Positions 1-9,999 of a stretch of 64,000 nt of DNA are shown piece after piece. The notes beneath the pieces are model-generated. The model saw only the letters and a program-made list of their open reading frames with translations, searched no databases and was not told the origin of the DNA. A program made the position numbers and the translations under genes. The first letter of the stretch is position 1; each line of letters opens with the position of its first letter. Origin of the DNA: Tetrapyrgos nigripes (Eukaryota > Basidiomycota > Agaricomycetes > Agaricales > Campanellaceae); assembly GCA_013368315.1 (NCBI GenBank), contig JAACJM010000013.1, positions 124,001 through 188,000 of the forward strand, written 5' to 3'.

Positions 1-1
1 G

Positions 2-142
2 AGAGAATGGGACGATTCCACAGAAAGGGCAGGACGGGAATCGGCAGAAAGACCATTTTCCATGGTGTCCAAAGCATGGGATGATCCCGCATCCCCAAAT
101 GCCTTCGAGGATTGCGGTGATTTAAAAACTTTACTAGAATGA
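2..142 (+). CDS. possible 3' end of an unrecognised gene
   Basis: An open frame enters from the left window edge and stops at TGA 140-142. It encodes about 46 mixed-composition residues ending in DLKTLLE. I recognise no family. It is open only because it is short and truncated by the window, so it could be chance. I list it because no other feature explains the first 140 bases. Confidence 0.15.
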   Translation, partial: REWDDSTERAGRESAERPFSMVSKAWDDPASPNAFEDCGDLKTLLE

Positions 143-451
143 GAATCCAGAGATACAAAACTCTGCAGCACATACGCACCGTTCTTCAGCCACTTGAAGT
201 ACATCGCCAAAGGTCAAGTCTCCCAACTTAGCCTCCAGAACGTGAGGGGGTATTTGACAGGTCGAATGGTGGAAGCCCAATGCGGGAGAAGCAGCTGTAT
301 AGCCCTTGTATTTGACCTCTGGCTCATTCGTATTCTTCAACCATCCAAGAGGTGCTTACATCCTCCTTGTCTTCTGAGAGTGAGAGCAAGAGCTGGTTTT
401 CGTTTCCCTTCAAGAGTAAGAGGAAACGAGACGTTGAAAGAGACGAAGGAA

Positions 452-1335
452 ATGGCCTCCGTCTCTCCGTGGTTTTTCACCCACTTTGGTGCTGATACGT
501 TTCATAAGATCCCCTGTTTGATACGATTAACGCGTAGGTAAGTTGATTCGGAGCACGAAATTGATTTGGATTACAAGGTTGAGAGGAGGCGCGACGGCGA
601 GGTGGGACGTAGAGGTCAACTTTGAAGATCCCTAATGTGAGTCCACTATCGTTGCCTGAATACTAACCCACCTTACCTTCTTCCAGTTCCTCTACGCTAA
701 ATGGGAGGGTCTTATCAACTCTTCCGTGTCTTCGGGTAATTCCACTCCCCCATTCAACGTCGCCATCATCCAAGTAATCTCCTGGAACGACTACGGCGAA
801 TCACACTATGTAGGTCCTGTCGAGGGGGGCTTTGCCGGCGGGGAGTGAGGCTTGGACTCGATTAGAGACGACATGTTGGTGAGTGTCTTAGTGTTGGGTG
901 TCGTCTCTCGTCTCTCGTTCTCCGTTCCCGGCTCTGACTACGTGCCCCTGTTTCTTGTCTCTTTTCATCTAACCTAACAGCGTATTACGCCTCTGCATTC
1001 AAAAACGATGGACAATACCCCCAAATTACAAATCAGGACGAAATGTTGGTTATGTGGTCGAGGACTCATTCTACTCAGGCTCGAGTAGGTGGTGATCCGG
1101 TGGGTGAGGTGCAGGGGAAGAGTTGGTGAGTGTTTCAGTGTGTTCTCTACTCTTTCGAGTTTTTTTCTTTTTTCTGTTGTTGTTTCATTGACTACGAAAG
1201 CTAATATATATACTAATGCGTTGCTGATGCGTGCGTGGACTACATAGGTCGAACACACCATCTAGGCTATCAAAGCCTACGAATGTGACGTCTGAGGTGT
1301 ATGTCCATTTCATCCAACGCCACCGCTGACGCTGA
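452..1335 (+). pseudogene. GH71 alpha-1,3-glucanase remnant
   Basis: Fragments of glycoside hydrolase family 71 (mutanase, which cleaves alpha-1,3-glucan of fungal walls) lie in order on the plus strand. The first, near 452-510, is ASVSPWFFTHFGADTF. The second, near 687-849, includes ISWNDYGESHYVGP, the family's most characteristic motif. The third, near 981-1128, is AYYASAFKNDGQYPQI followed by a tryptophan-containing strand, and a short tail resumes after an intron ending near 1247. Plausible introns separate the pieces. However, the frame breaks after GFAGGE (TGA near 847), the join to the third piece needs another shift, and the segment between the first two motifs is unrecognisable. The upstream catalytic half is absent or outside the window. 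Family identity is firm; pseudogene status is my reading and could partly reflect missed exons. Confidence 0.6.
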
Positions 1336-1493
1336 CGACGTCGATAACACCACTAATCTTGCTATGCTGTTTGAGTTTCCCGACGGGGATGGGGATGAAG
1401 GGATACAGAGTTTGAGTGTTAGAGCGAGGGTCGTACGGTCTGCTTCTGCTTCGTCTTCGTCCTCTACGCCCATGCCCCAACAGAACCAGAACC

Positions 1494-1542
1494 AAGACAT
1501 AGACACAGATACAGACATGGACACGGACGCAGACACACTGGT
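1494..1542 (+). repeat. GACACA-type hexamer microsatellite
   Basis: Imperfect tandem copies of GACACA/GATACA downstream of the GH71 remnant. In one frame they would read as alternating Asp-Thr. No coding function is supported. Confidence 0.6.
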
Positions 1543-1855
1543 AATGCAATTAGACGCTGGCGCAGGCAATCCAACCCCTCCTCCACTCCGATTCCCACCC
1601 CAACTCCAACCCGAACATGAACGCAGGAAACGGACAGGGAGACGGACAGGGACAAGGCGCAAGTCCAAGTCTATCCCCCTTGGTATTTGTCAAGAGTCCA
1701 GAGAAGTATAATCCTGACGCTCGGGCTGGGTGTGTTAGTTCTTCGGGGCGGGGTGTTAGGTGTCGAGGGGATGAAGAGTGCGAGTGCTCTACTGGTGGAG
1801 TTTTAAGAGTTACGAGTTTAATGATGGTCACGATGATGGTATGGATGGGGAAGGG

Positions 1856-1891
1856 CATGTGGATGTGGATGTGGATGTGGTGTGGATGATG
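1856..1891 (+). repeat. GGATGT hexamer microsatellite
   Basis: Four to five near-perfect GGATGT units followed by a degenerate unit. From about 1900 to 3030 I see no supportable gene; the open frames there are short, mutually overlapping and unlike known proteins. Confidence 0.6.
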
Positions 1892-3178
1892 GCCCGGATG
1901 TAGATGTAGCAGCGGTGCTGCCTCGTCTGGTCTGGTTATCGTCTCACATCTCATTGTCCGTCTTCCATGGTCCCGTCCCCTCGACCGTTTTTGTCTTTCC
2001 TTCCCTTCTTCCTTGCTCTCTTTTCCTCGATGTCATGTATTTGTATTTTTAGGATTCTTTACAACGGTTGTAGCATTAGTATTAGTATCAGCATTAGATT
2101 GGATTGTATGTATGTATACAGTAAACAGTATAGAGTGTGGCGCTAGCCACCGTAGCGTACGTAGCGTAGTTTAATGATAAGAGTTGGACGTGCACACACC
2201 GATATATATACTTAATGATTCCTTGAAGTTGTAGCAAAGTAAGAACAATAATGTACATTTTTCTTAGCGTATCTATCTGCGTAGTGTCTCTCAACACGAT
2301 ACGATGCGCTGCTCGTCTTCTTCGCTCTCGTCACTAGTACTCTTGCGTCCCCCAGGCAGCGACGATGATCATCTCGTCTGTCGACAAACCCAAAGACGTC
2401 GACCGTTGCTGCCAACCTCGCAGTTGAACAGGACGCTTAGACTCGACAGGCTAGAATTCCTTTGGAACTCGTTCTTGCAGCTAAAAAATAAAATGTGCGG
2501 CCATTTGAGTGTTAGATTTTGAGGAGAATCATATACTATGCCCTAGGACCATTCTCCTTGGAATGGGATCGTGGCCTGCGGAAGATGGGACCAAGATGGG
2601 GGTCGGAAACAGGATGCGAACGCGAGCGGGTGACGTCCGTAACCCTTCGCAACAGTCTCCTTTGCCCTATTTTGCGACAGGGCAGTTCAGGAGGACTCGA
2701 GGTTTGAAAGGAGGGTTGCACATCGATTTTCTGAAGTTCAAGACAACCTGTTTCAATGGTATGTCTTGAAGAGAGAGACCCCTGGACTGAGAGGACAAGT
2801 GACTGCATGAGGCAAGTAGGAATTGAGTAGGAAGCGTCGGACGTCGGAGAGCGATACAACTGCGACAACAGCACCACTTCCTACCACGTCATGATTCATA
2901 CTATCTTCTCAAAGCTCAGAGCTGGCTTTGAGAAGTAAACGTCGATGTTTCTTGAGTTGGAAGGGAACAAGTGGAAGGACTGCTGCAGGCAGTGATGGTG
3001 ATCGCAGTGGGTGACTCCATTTCTACAATCTCACCGAGTCTGTGCAGGTAAAACATCATACTTATTATGATGAGTTGTACTGTCCTTTCCCTTATTTAAC
3101 CTCATAGATACTGATACATAAATAAAATACACCTTACTTGAAATGGCACCCTCAGAGATTTCAAAGCTCCCAGGTGAC

Positions 3179-4903
3179 TTACCAAGAAAAGAATACCATC
3201 AACGCAGAGAACAAGGTTACCCCTACCGTAAGGCTAACGCTGCTAGCCGTGCTAGCCCCAAATGAGAGAGCCCCATTTCCCTTCGAATCCTCATTCCCCG
3301 CCAAGTCTCGCGTTGACGAAATCCTGATGTATCTTCGCTTTGTCAGAGATGGACAACAGTTGGATGTAGGGATCTGCGACGTTGGATGTCGATCCGTCTA
3401 CAAAATCCCCAAAGTTGATGAGGATGTAGGTGTTGCGCACTGTGTGTGTCATAAAGTCTGGTTAGGCTTATTCTGGATATGACAAACGTGAAGAAAACGC
3501 ACGGAATCCCATCCCAAGAATCATATCAAGGGCTCCAGAGGCTGCGTTCCCAACGAGACTATCATCAATTGGTTGGTACTGGCATTAGGCATCGTCAGAG
3601 AAGGGTACTCGAAAGAGCGTTTGAAAAATCGACTCACAACCGAAATACAGACATCTTCTCCAGTGCTTGTCGGCCCTCCCAAACTCAAATCCAATGGCGA
3701 GACAGGAAACTCCTGCCCGGCAAAGAAAAACGAAACGTTTACTTCATAGTCGCAAGGAATCTTGTAGAAATTCTCCAAGCCAGCTAAATCAGGACTGGCA
3801 GCTGCCCCATCTTTAATAAACTCTGCCCCAGGAATGTCTCCATAAATTGCATCTACCACAGCTTTAGGTAGCTGAGGAAAAGAAAACCCAGAGTCGAACA
3901 TAACATGTAGTTGATCTAGAGTTCCATTGGTTGGATTTCGTATAGCCGTGCTCGTCGAGATTTTCTTCCCATTGGCGACGATACCATCTGCATCGAGGAG
4001 GGTCAACCAATGTTGGTTTATACCAAATTGGTCTACGAGTGCGGGGAGCTTGGGGGCGCTGTTGATAGCTTCTAGGCCTGAGATGGTCGTACCGATGGTT
4101 AGCTGAGCGGGATATTGTTCAGAGAGGGGAGTTGTGCCAGACAGCGTCTCGATAGAAGCATTCCGGGAAAGGAGAAAGGTGAGGATGTTGGGGGTGGCTG
4201 GGTTTGATTGGAAGATCCGGTCGAGAGGAGGGTCTCCAGCGCTAGATTGGAGGAGACCAATGACCTGAGAGGCACCGCTTGGACCGAGACCAATTATACC
4301 ATTTACGTCCCCGAGATCTTGGGTGAACTCCGCTCTGACTACGAGTGGGAGAAAGCATGAGTCAATCAAATGCTGAAGAAAAATAAAATATTACTGACGA
4401 TACGCCTGGTTTTCAATGGTGAAACCGTCAAACTGCAATTGAGCGGTGTTTATGTTGCCTTGAACAGTTCCTTTAGCAAAACTGATGCTCATAGGGACTC
4501 CAAGATCCTTGGTCCCTGGTACGTCTCCATCCACCCAAAGATCGACACTACATGAGGAATATGAGCTGTGAAACAGCGCTGAGAAACCATAGTAACTCAC
4601 CTTCCCGTATCAATAATGACCTCGAAATCTTTTCCTCCCAATGTGACATTACACTGTTTTCTTCCATGAGCAGACGTGTACTGAAAGGGCAGGAGTCTTT
4701 CTTACCTGATAAGATGTGTCTCCGAGATTGTGCAGCGCGACACTACCATTTCCAAATACGCCAGCATCATCTCTCTTCAATCTCCTCGGGAACAAAAGAC
4801 TTGAGCCTTGTTTTCGTTTACCAATAAGATCCAGCGTCACCGCCTTGGCGACGGAAAAGAGAACGGAAGTCGAAAGAAGGAAAGAAGGCGTCAAGCCTTT
4901 CAT
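3179..4903 (-). CDS. secreted GPI-type aspartic protease, copy 1
   Basis: Pepsin-family (A1) aspartic endopeptidase of about 480 residues, six exons by my joins. The start MKGLTPSFLLSTSVLFSVAK is a signal peptide. The first catalytic motif is split by an intron at 4553-4604 and reads IIDTG-SVDLWV; the second is FDSGFSFPQLP (about 3890). Between them lies the conserved NGIIGLGP strand. LDMILGMGF precedes the last intron, and the final exon carries the usual INFGDFVDG strand. The C-terminus is a hydrophobic tail (ends MVFFSW) after a small-residue stretch, as in GPI-anchored yapsin-like proteases, so the product is probably held at the cell surface. It is a close tandem paralogue of the gene at 7158-9147 but lacks that gene's Gly-Asn repeat; the junction here is simply LGGNEDS. 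Both catalytic aspartates are present and I see no break. Family assignment is firm; the GPI anchor is inferred. Confidence 0.88.
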
Positions 4904-4959
4904 CGTTGTCGTCTATGGGTCGTAAGGGAATGAATGACACGGAGAGATTACTTGGATGC

Positions 4960-4966
4960 TTATAAG
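4960..4966 (-). promoter_or_regulatory. TATA-like element of protease copy 1
   Basis: CTTATAAG lies 57 nt upstream of the protease ATG. The same element sits at exactly the same distance upstream of protease copy 2 (9204-9210), inside otherwise diverged flanking sequence. Confidence 0.45.
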
Positions 4967-5545
4967 CCTCTAGCGTCTAAGGTTAAGCCGCATTCGTCGC
5001 CGGTTGCGATTCGACTATGTATAGTCTCGAGAAAGTCAGATGAATTGCTTGATGAGTCCTACAAAAAAAAAGATTGGAATCTGACCGGAGCCAGCGAGAA
5101 CGACAGGCGCTCAAAAACGAGTTTGAAAAATTGATTTGAACCTTGCCACTCCTGCCTACCGTAGCTTGCTTGGAAGCAGCACAATCTCTACCCAGAATTC
5201 TTCCATGAGGCGAAAAGCTGCACAGGCGCTAACTTGACTCGACTGTTGTTGAGTTTTGCCTAAATTGGATACGTTCTTGAGGATTGTTTCAGACAGCACA
5301 GCGTCCGGCTTTCGCCTCGGGCGTCTCTGCGACTGCGCAGTACTTGCTGTACGCCTCGTAGCAACCTCGCAGAATTGAACGGGGTGTCGTCCACAAAGGG
5401 ATGGAAGTGCCAAGGAAGTGCCTTCGTCAAGTATTTGTGCACAGACATGTCATATGAGAGATCGTCCATGATGCATGATATCTGGTGGCAGTAGAAAATG
5501 AAGGGAAGAACTAGTGTCAACACCTGAACACGTTCTGAACTCCGC

Positions 5546-6244
5546 GATATGTCTGAGGAACGAGGGCTTAGCTTAAGGATAAGCTAATTGAGAATTGAGA
5601 GTGAATTAGCCGACTATACGCTACAAGCTAGCAGAGTGTTGTGACTGTCACACTGACCTCGGAACGCTCACATATTGCCTGACGCGTCGTTTAAATTTTT
5701 CTCTCCCTGACAGCCAACAACGCTAATGCTTTCTAGGGCTTTTTTCGCGCACACACATCCCTTTTCTCCAGTTTCTGGGAGTTCCAGGCGTTGATACTCT
5801 TTCGTCTTCTGGCATCTTATGGTCGTGGGTTTGCTTTCCGCTTTCTGGACGCGTTGCCTTTGGCATCCTGTCACTGTGTTTTCCGTCATCGTTTATAGCG
5901 TTATTTTCTGATTTCACCCACTGCGCCTCGCTCTTCCCACCGACTTAGAGTTGGTTTCTATGAATAATCAGCATACAAGGAAGAAAAGAACGCAAACAGT
6001 AGTTACACTTGAGATTATATCCATACATAATATAGATTCAGAATATTGAGCCTTAAGATGGAAAAATAAATCTACTAGCAGAGAATCCAAAAAAAAAAAA
6101 AAAAGCAAGAAAAAGGGGGAGGGTAAAAGGGTGAAGTAGAAAGAGCAAACCTCTACGATTGCTCGAAGTCGAGGCTGGTATGGCATTGGGACGGTAAAGT
6201 AGGTGTCGCGAAATGGTTCAGAGTAAGAGGAAAACCAGGAACTA
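5546..6244. other. intergenic stretch, no gene supported
   Basis: It holds a 16-nt A run near 6091 and several short minus-strand open frames (for example 5668-5917) without recognisable domains. It lies in the copy-1-specific insertion between the duplicated proteases. I see no RNA gene or clear regulatory site. Confidence 0.4.
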
Positions 6245-6790
6245 CTACATATCTTCGTCGTAATCCCTGGCAATCGAAGCGCCAGTGAGAGAGAGCTTGT
6301 CCTTGCTGTTCTTCTTAACGGCCCAGGCATCACGTTCGACATCGTATTAGAACCAAAGACTGAAACAGTCTTGGACCGAGTGAAACGAGTACACGTGCTC
6401 TGACTGATATGGACATGGTTGAGCTTGGGCTTGCTGAAAACTGGGATCCGAGACGGAGGCATTGGCTTTGAAGTTGAAGTTCCTCGTGACAGCAAAAGGG
6501 GAGGGTGGAGAGGGAGGTTACGATGATGGCGTCGATCCCAGGCGAGGCGTCGTGATTTTGGAGAAGGGCGGTGGGAAGGCCAAGGCCGTCCCACTTCCAC
6601 TTACATTTCCGTCCCCGTTTTCGTTTTGATTGCCCTGGCCATGAGCAACAGAATGTGCACGTTTGTGTATTGGGGTTTTGGGTGGGCTGGAAGGAGGAAT
6701 AGAGGACAAACGAACAGACGAAGAAGTTGGAGGGCTTAGAGGAAGCGTTGGAGGACGTTGGATTCCTGTGCGTTTTCCGAGTAGTGGCAT
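6245..6790 (-). CDS. small Pro/Ser-rich protein of unknown function
   Basis: I read a three-exon gene starting at 6790 with MPLLGKRTGIQRPPTLPLSP. Exon 1 is Pro/Ser/Asn-rich. An intron starts at GTAACC (near 6520) and ends CACGAG; exon 2 begins NFNFKANASVSDPSFQQAQ. A second intron contains the branch-like TTCTAATAC, and the last exon reads KNSKDKLSLTGASIARDYDEDM before TAG. The phases of both joins agree, which is why I prefer this over single-exon readings. The product would be about 143 residues, mostly disordered, with no family I recognise. It lies wholly inside a stretch that separates the duplicated units in copy 1 and is absent from the matching place in copy 2. It could be a fast-evolving lineage-specific gene or a gene carried in by insertion. 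Confidence 0.4.
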
Positions 6791-6880
6791 ACTAGAGGAA
6801 AGAGCCTCCTTTACATGTGACCCCTAATTACATAAAGCATGAAGCGCAGGCCGACTTGAGGCCGACATCCCATTCTCCGA

Positions 6881-6990
6881 GTCACAGCTGCCTGCTTCTT
6901 TGCAAAGTTTCATTGTAAGGGTAAGTAAAACTCCGGAAGTATATGTACGTTCGTAAGCTAAGTAGGTGATATAGAGATGTGAGATTCCTA
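6881..6990. repeat. direct repeat, copy A (matches 9854-9960)
   Basis: About 105 bp, roughly 90 percent identical by eye to 9854-9960; shared core GTTCGTAAGCTA plus GTAAGGGTAAGTAAAACTCC. The partner begins 40 nt past the ERG26 stop codon, so this copy is probably a duplicated piece of the ERG26 3' region. Confidence 0.75.
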
Positions 6991-7157
6991 ACGAATCCGT
7001 GCCTCCATTCTTCAATCACCGTGGAGTCTGCAGGTAAAACGCACTTATTATCATGAGCTGTACTGTACGTTCCCTTGTTTAACCTCATAGATACCGATAC
7101 ATAAATAAAATACACCTTGCTTGAAATGGCACCCTCAGAGATTTCAAAACTCCCAGG

Positions 7158-9147
7158 TTACCAAGAAAAGAATACCATCAACGTAGAGAACAAGGTTACC
7201 TCCATCGTAAGGCTAACGCTGCTGACGGTGCTAGCCCCAAACGAGAGAGCCCCATTTCCCTGCGAATCCTCATTATTTCCCGTCCCAATCCCCGTCCCAA
7301 TCCCATTACCATTGCCATCCCCACTGTTCCCATTCCCATTCCCATTGCCATCCCCGCTGTTCCCATTCCCATCGCCATCCCCGCTGTTCCCATTCCCATT
7401 GCCATCCCCGCTGTTCCCATTTCCACTCCCATTTCCACTGTTCCCATTCCCATTCCCATTGCCACTGTCCCCATTCCCATTGCCATTGCCACTGTTCCCA
7501 TTCCCATTCCCATTCCCAGCCCCAGCCCCATTCCCATTGCCACCAAGTCTCGCGTTGACGAAATCCTGATGAATCTTCGCTTTGTCAGAGATAGATAACA
7601 GTTGGATGTAGGGATCTGCGACGTTGGATGTCGATCCGTCTACAAAATCGCCAAAGTTAATGAGGATGTAGGTGTTGCGCACTGTGGGTGTCATGAAGTC
7701 TGGTTAGGCTTGTTCTGGATGTGACAAACGTGAAGAAAACGCACGGAATCCCATCCCAAGAATCATATCAAAGGCTCCAAAGTCTGGGTTCCCAGCGAGG
7801 TCATCATCAATTTGTTGGTACTGGTATTAGGCATCGTCAGAGAAGGGTATTCGAAAGAGCGTTTGGAAAATCGACTCACAAACGAAATACAGAAATCTTC
7901 TCCACTGTCTGTCGTCCCCAGATCCACACTCAAATCCAACGGCGAGACAGGAAACTCCTGTCCGGCAAAGAAAAACGAAACGTTTACTTCATAGTCGCAA
8001 GGAATCTGGTAGAAATTCTCCAAGCCAGCTAAATCAGGACTGACGGTTGCCCCATCTTTAATAAACTTCGCCCCAGGAATGTCTCCATAAATTGCATCCA
8101 CGGCAGTTTTAGGTAGCTGAGGAATAGAAAACCCAGAGTCGAATAAAACGTGTAGTTGATCTGTAGTTCCATTGGTTGGATTTCGTATAGCCGTGCTCGT
8201 CGAGATTTTCTTCCCATTGGCGACGATACCATCTGCATCGAGGAGGGTCAACCAATGTTGGTTTTTACCGAATTGGTCTATGAGACCGGGGAGCTTGGGG
8301 GCGCTGGTGATAGCTTCTAGGCCTGGGATAGTCGTACCGATGGTTAGTTGAGCGGGATATTGTTCAGAGAGGGGAGTTGTGCCAGACAACGTCTCGGCAG
8401 AAGCGTTCCGGGAAAGGAGAAAGGTGAGGATGTTGGGGGTGGATGGGTTTGATTGGAAGATCCGGTCGAGAGGAGGGTCTCCAGCGCTAGATTGGAGGAG
8501 ACGAACGACATCAGAGGCACTGCTTGGACCGAGACCAATTATACCATTCACGTCCCCGAGATCTTGGGTGGACTCAGCTCTGACTACAAGTGGGAGAAAG
8601 CATGAGTCAGTTAAATGCTGAAGAAAAAAAAAATTTACTGACGATACGCCTGATTTTCAATGGTGAAACCGTCAAACTGCAATTGAGCAGTGTTGATGTT
8701 GCCTTGGACAGTTCCTTTAGCAAAACTGATGCTCATAGGGACTCCAAGATCCTTGGTCCCTGGTACGTCTCCATCCACCCAAAGATCGACACTACATGAG
8801 GAATATGAGCTATAAAACAGCGCTGAGAAACCACAGTAACTCACCTTCCTGTATCAATAATGACCTCGAAATCTTTTCCTCCCAATGTCACATTACACTG
8901 TTTTCTTCCATGAGCAGACGTGTACTGGCAGGAAAGGAGTCTTTCTTACCTGATAAGACGTGTCTCCGAGATTGTGCAGCGCGACACTACCATTTCCAAA
9001 TACGCCAGCATCATCTCTTTTCAATTTCCTCCGGAACAAAAGACTTGAGCCTTGTTTTCGTTTACCAATAAGATCCAGCGTCACCGCGTTGGCGACGGAA
9101 AAGAGAACGGAAAACGAAAGAAGGAAAGAAGGCGTCAAGCCTTTCAT
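7158..9147 (-). CDS. secreted GPI-type aspartic protease, copy 2
   Basis: Tandem paralogue of the protease at 3179-4903 with the same exon pattern. It has a signal peptide MKGLTPSFLLSFSVLFSVAN, the first catalytic DTG split by an intron near 8800-8850, the second site FDSGFSIPQLP near 8130, and the conserved FDMILGMGF and INFGDFVDG strands. The last exon differs strikingly. After NARLGGN it carries about 85 residues of Gly-Asn repeats with Ser or Asp at intervals (7276-7545 in DNA), then rejoins the shared NEDSQGNGALSFG and the hydrophobic C-terminal tail MVFFSW. The repeat sits between the catalytic domain and the presumed GPI site, where a flexible wall-spanning stalk would be expected. Both catalytic aspartates are intact. 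An extracellular, surface-tethered endopeptidase is the likely role. Confidence 0.88.
7276..7545 (-). repeat. Gly-Asn coding minisatellite in protease copy 2
   Basis: Runs of GGNAAT-type hexamers grouped into units of roughly 18-36 nt encode GNGNGNS or GNGNGDS. The tract is in frame throughout. It is completely absent from the corresponding site of copy 1, so it expanded after the duplication or was lost from copy 1. Confidence 0.85.
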
Positions 9148-9853
9148 TGTCGTGGTCTATGGGTCGTAAGGGAAGGAATGATCCGGGGAGATTACTTGGA
9201 TGCTTATAAGCATTCTGATGTCTAAAGTTAACCCAGATTCGTCGCCGGTTAGGATTCGACTGTATAGTCTCGAGAAGGTCAGATGAATTGCTTGATGAGT
9301 CCTACAAGAAGAAAGATTGGAATCTGACCGGAACCAGCGAGAACGGCACGGCGCTCATAAACGAGTTTGAAAAGGTGATTTGAACCTTGCCACTTCCGCC
9401 TACTGTAGCTTGCTTGGAAGCAGCGCAATCTCTACCCAGAATTCTTCCATGACCGAAAAGCGGCGCTATCTTGACTCGATTGTTGTTGAGTTGGGCCATC
9501 TTTTGCCTGAATCAGTCGGATACGCATTTCAGACAGTGCAGCGCCCGGCTTTCACCTCGGGCATCTCTGGTAATAACCTCGTAGAATTGCGCGGGGTGTT
9601 ACGAGTCCTAAATTTGCCGCAAAGGGTTGAAAGTGTCTTCCATAAAACGTTGTCGAGTACTTGTGTGCACAGACATAGCATAAGATCTACGAGAGATCGT
9701 CCATGATATCCGGTGGCAGTAGAAAATGAAGAACTAGTGTGATAACTAAGGTACAAGTTGGCAACAACACGTTCTGAATGATAATCATTGTCAAGCAGGT
9801 GACGTGAGCCACACATGACTGTAGTTAACCATCGGACGTGCAATGAGCCTCCC

Positions 9854-9960
9854 TCAGCTGCAGCGGCCTGCCTCTTTGCAAAGTTTCGTTGTAAGGGTAA
9901 GTAAAACTCCAGAAGTATATGTACGTTCGTAAGCTAGTGGTATAGAGATGTAAGATGCCT
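9854..9960. repeat. direct repeat, copy B (ERG26 3' flank)
   Basis: Matches 6881-6990. It ends 40 nt downstream of the ERG26 stop at 10000 and is probably part of the ERG26 3' UTR. It marks the right edge of the ancestral duplicated unit. Confidence 0.7.
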
Positions 9961-9999
9961 GTAAGTGTATGTATATGATGAAGTACGCATGCAAGAACC

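Larger units (their letters stand above)
3040..5545 (-). repeat. tandem segmental duplication, left copy
   Basis: Sequence from about 3040 (3' flank, shared stretch near GATACATAAATAAAATACACC) through the protease gene to about 5545 (shared AACACGTTCTGAA) is repeated at about 7015-9785. Coding identity is very high. The upstream 600 bp is recognisably homologous but has several indels. The unit therefore carried the gene with its own promoter and 3' end. Confidence 0.8.
7015..9785 (-). repeat. tandem segmental duplication, right copy
   Basis: Partner of 3040-5545; it contains the protease gene, its TATA-like element at 9204-9210 and upstream sequence to about 9785. It is longer than the left copy mainly because of the internal Gly-Asn minisatellite. 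Confidence 0.8.

Noticed and set aside
1301..1711. Plus-strand acidic, Asp-Thr-rich frame after the GH71 remnant
   Set aside because: Driven by a hexamer microsatellite; at most a degraded tail of the GH71 gene.
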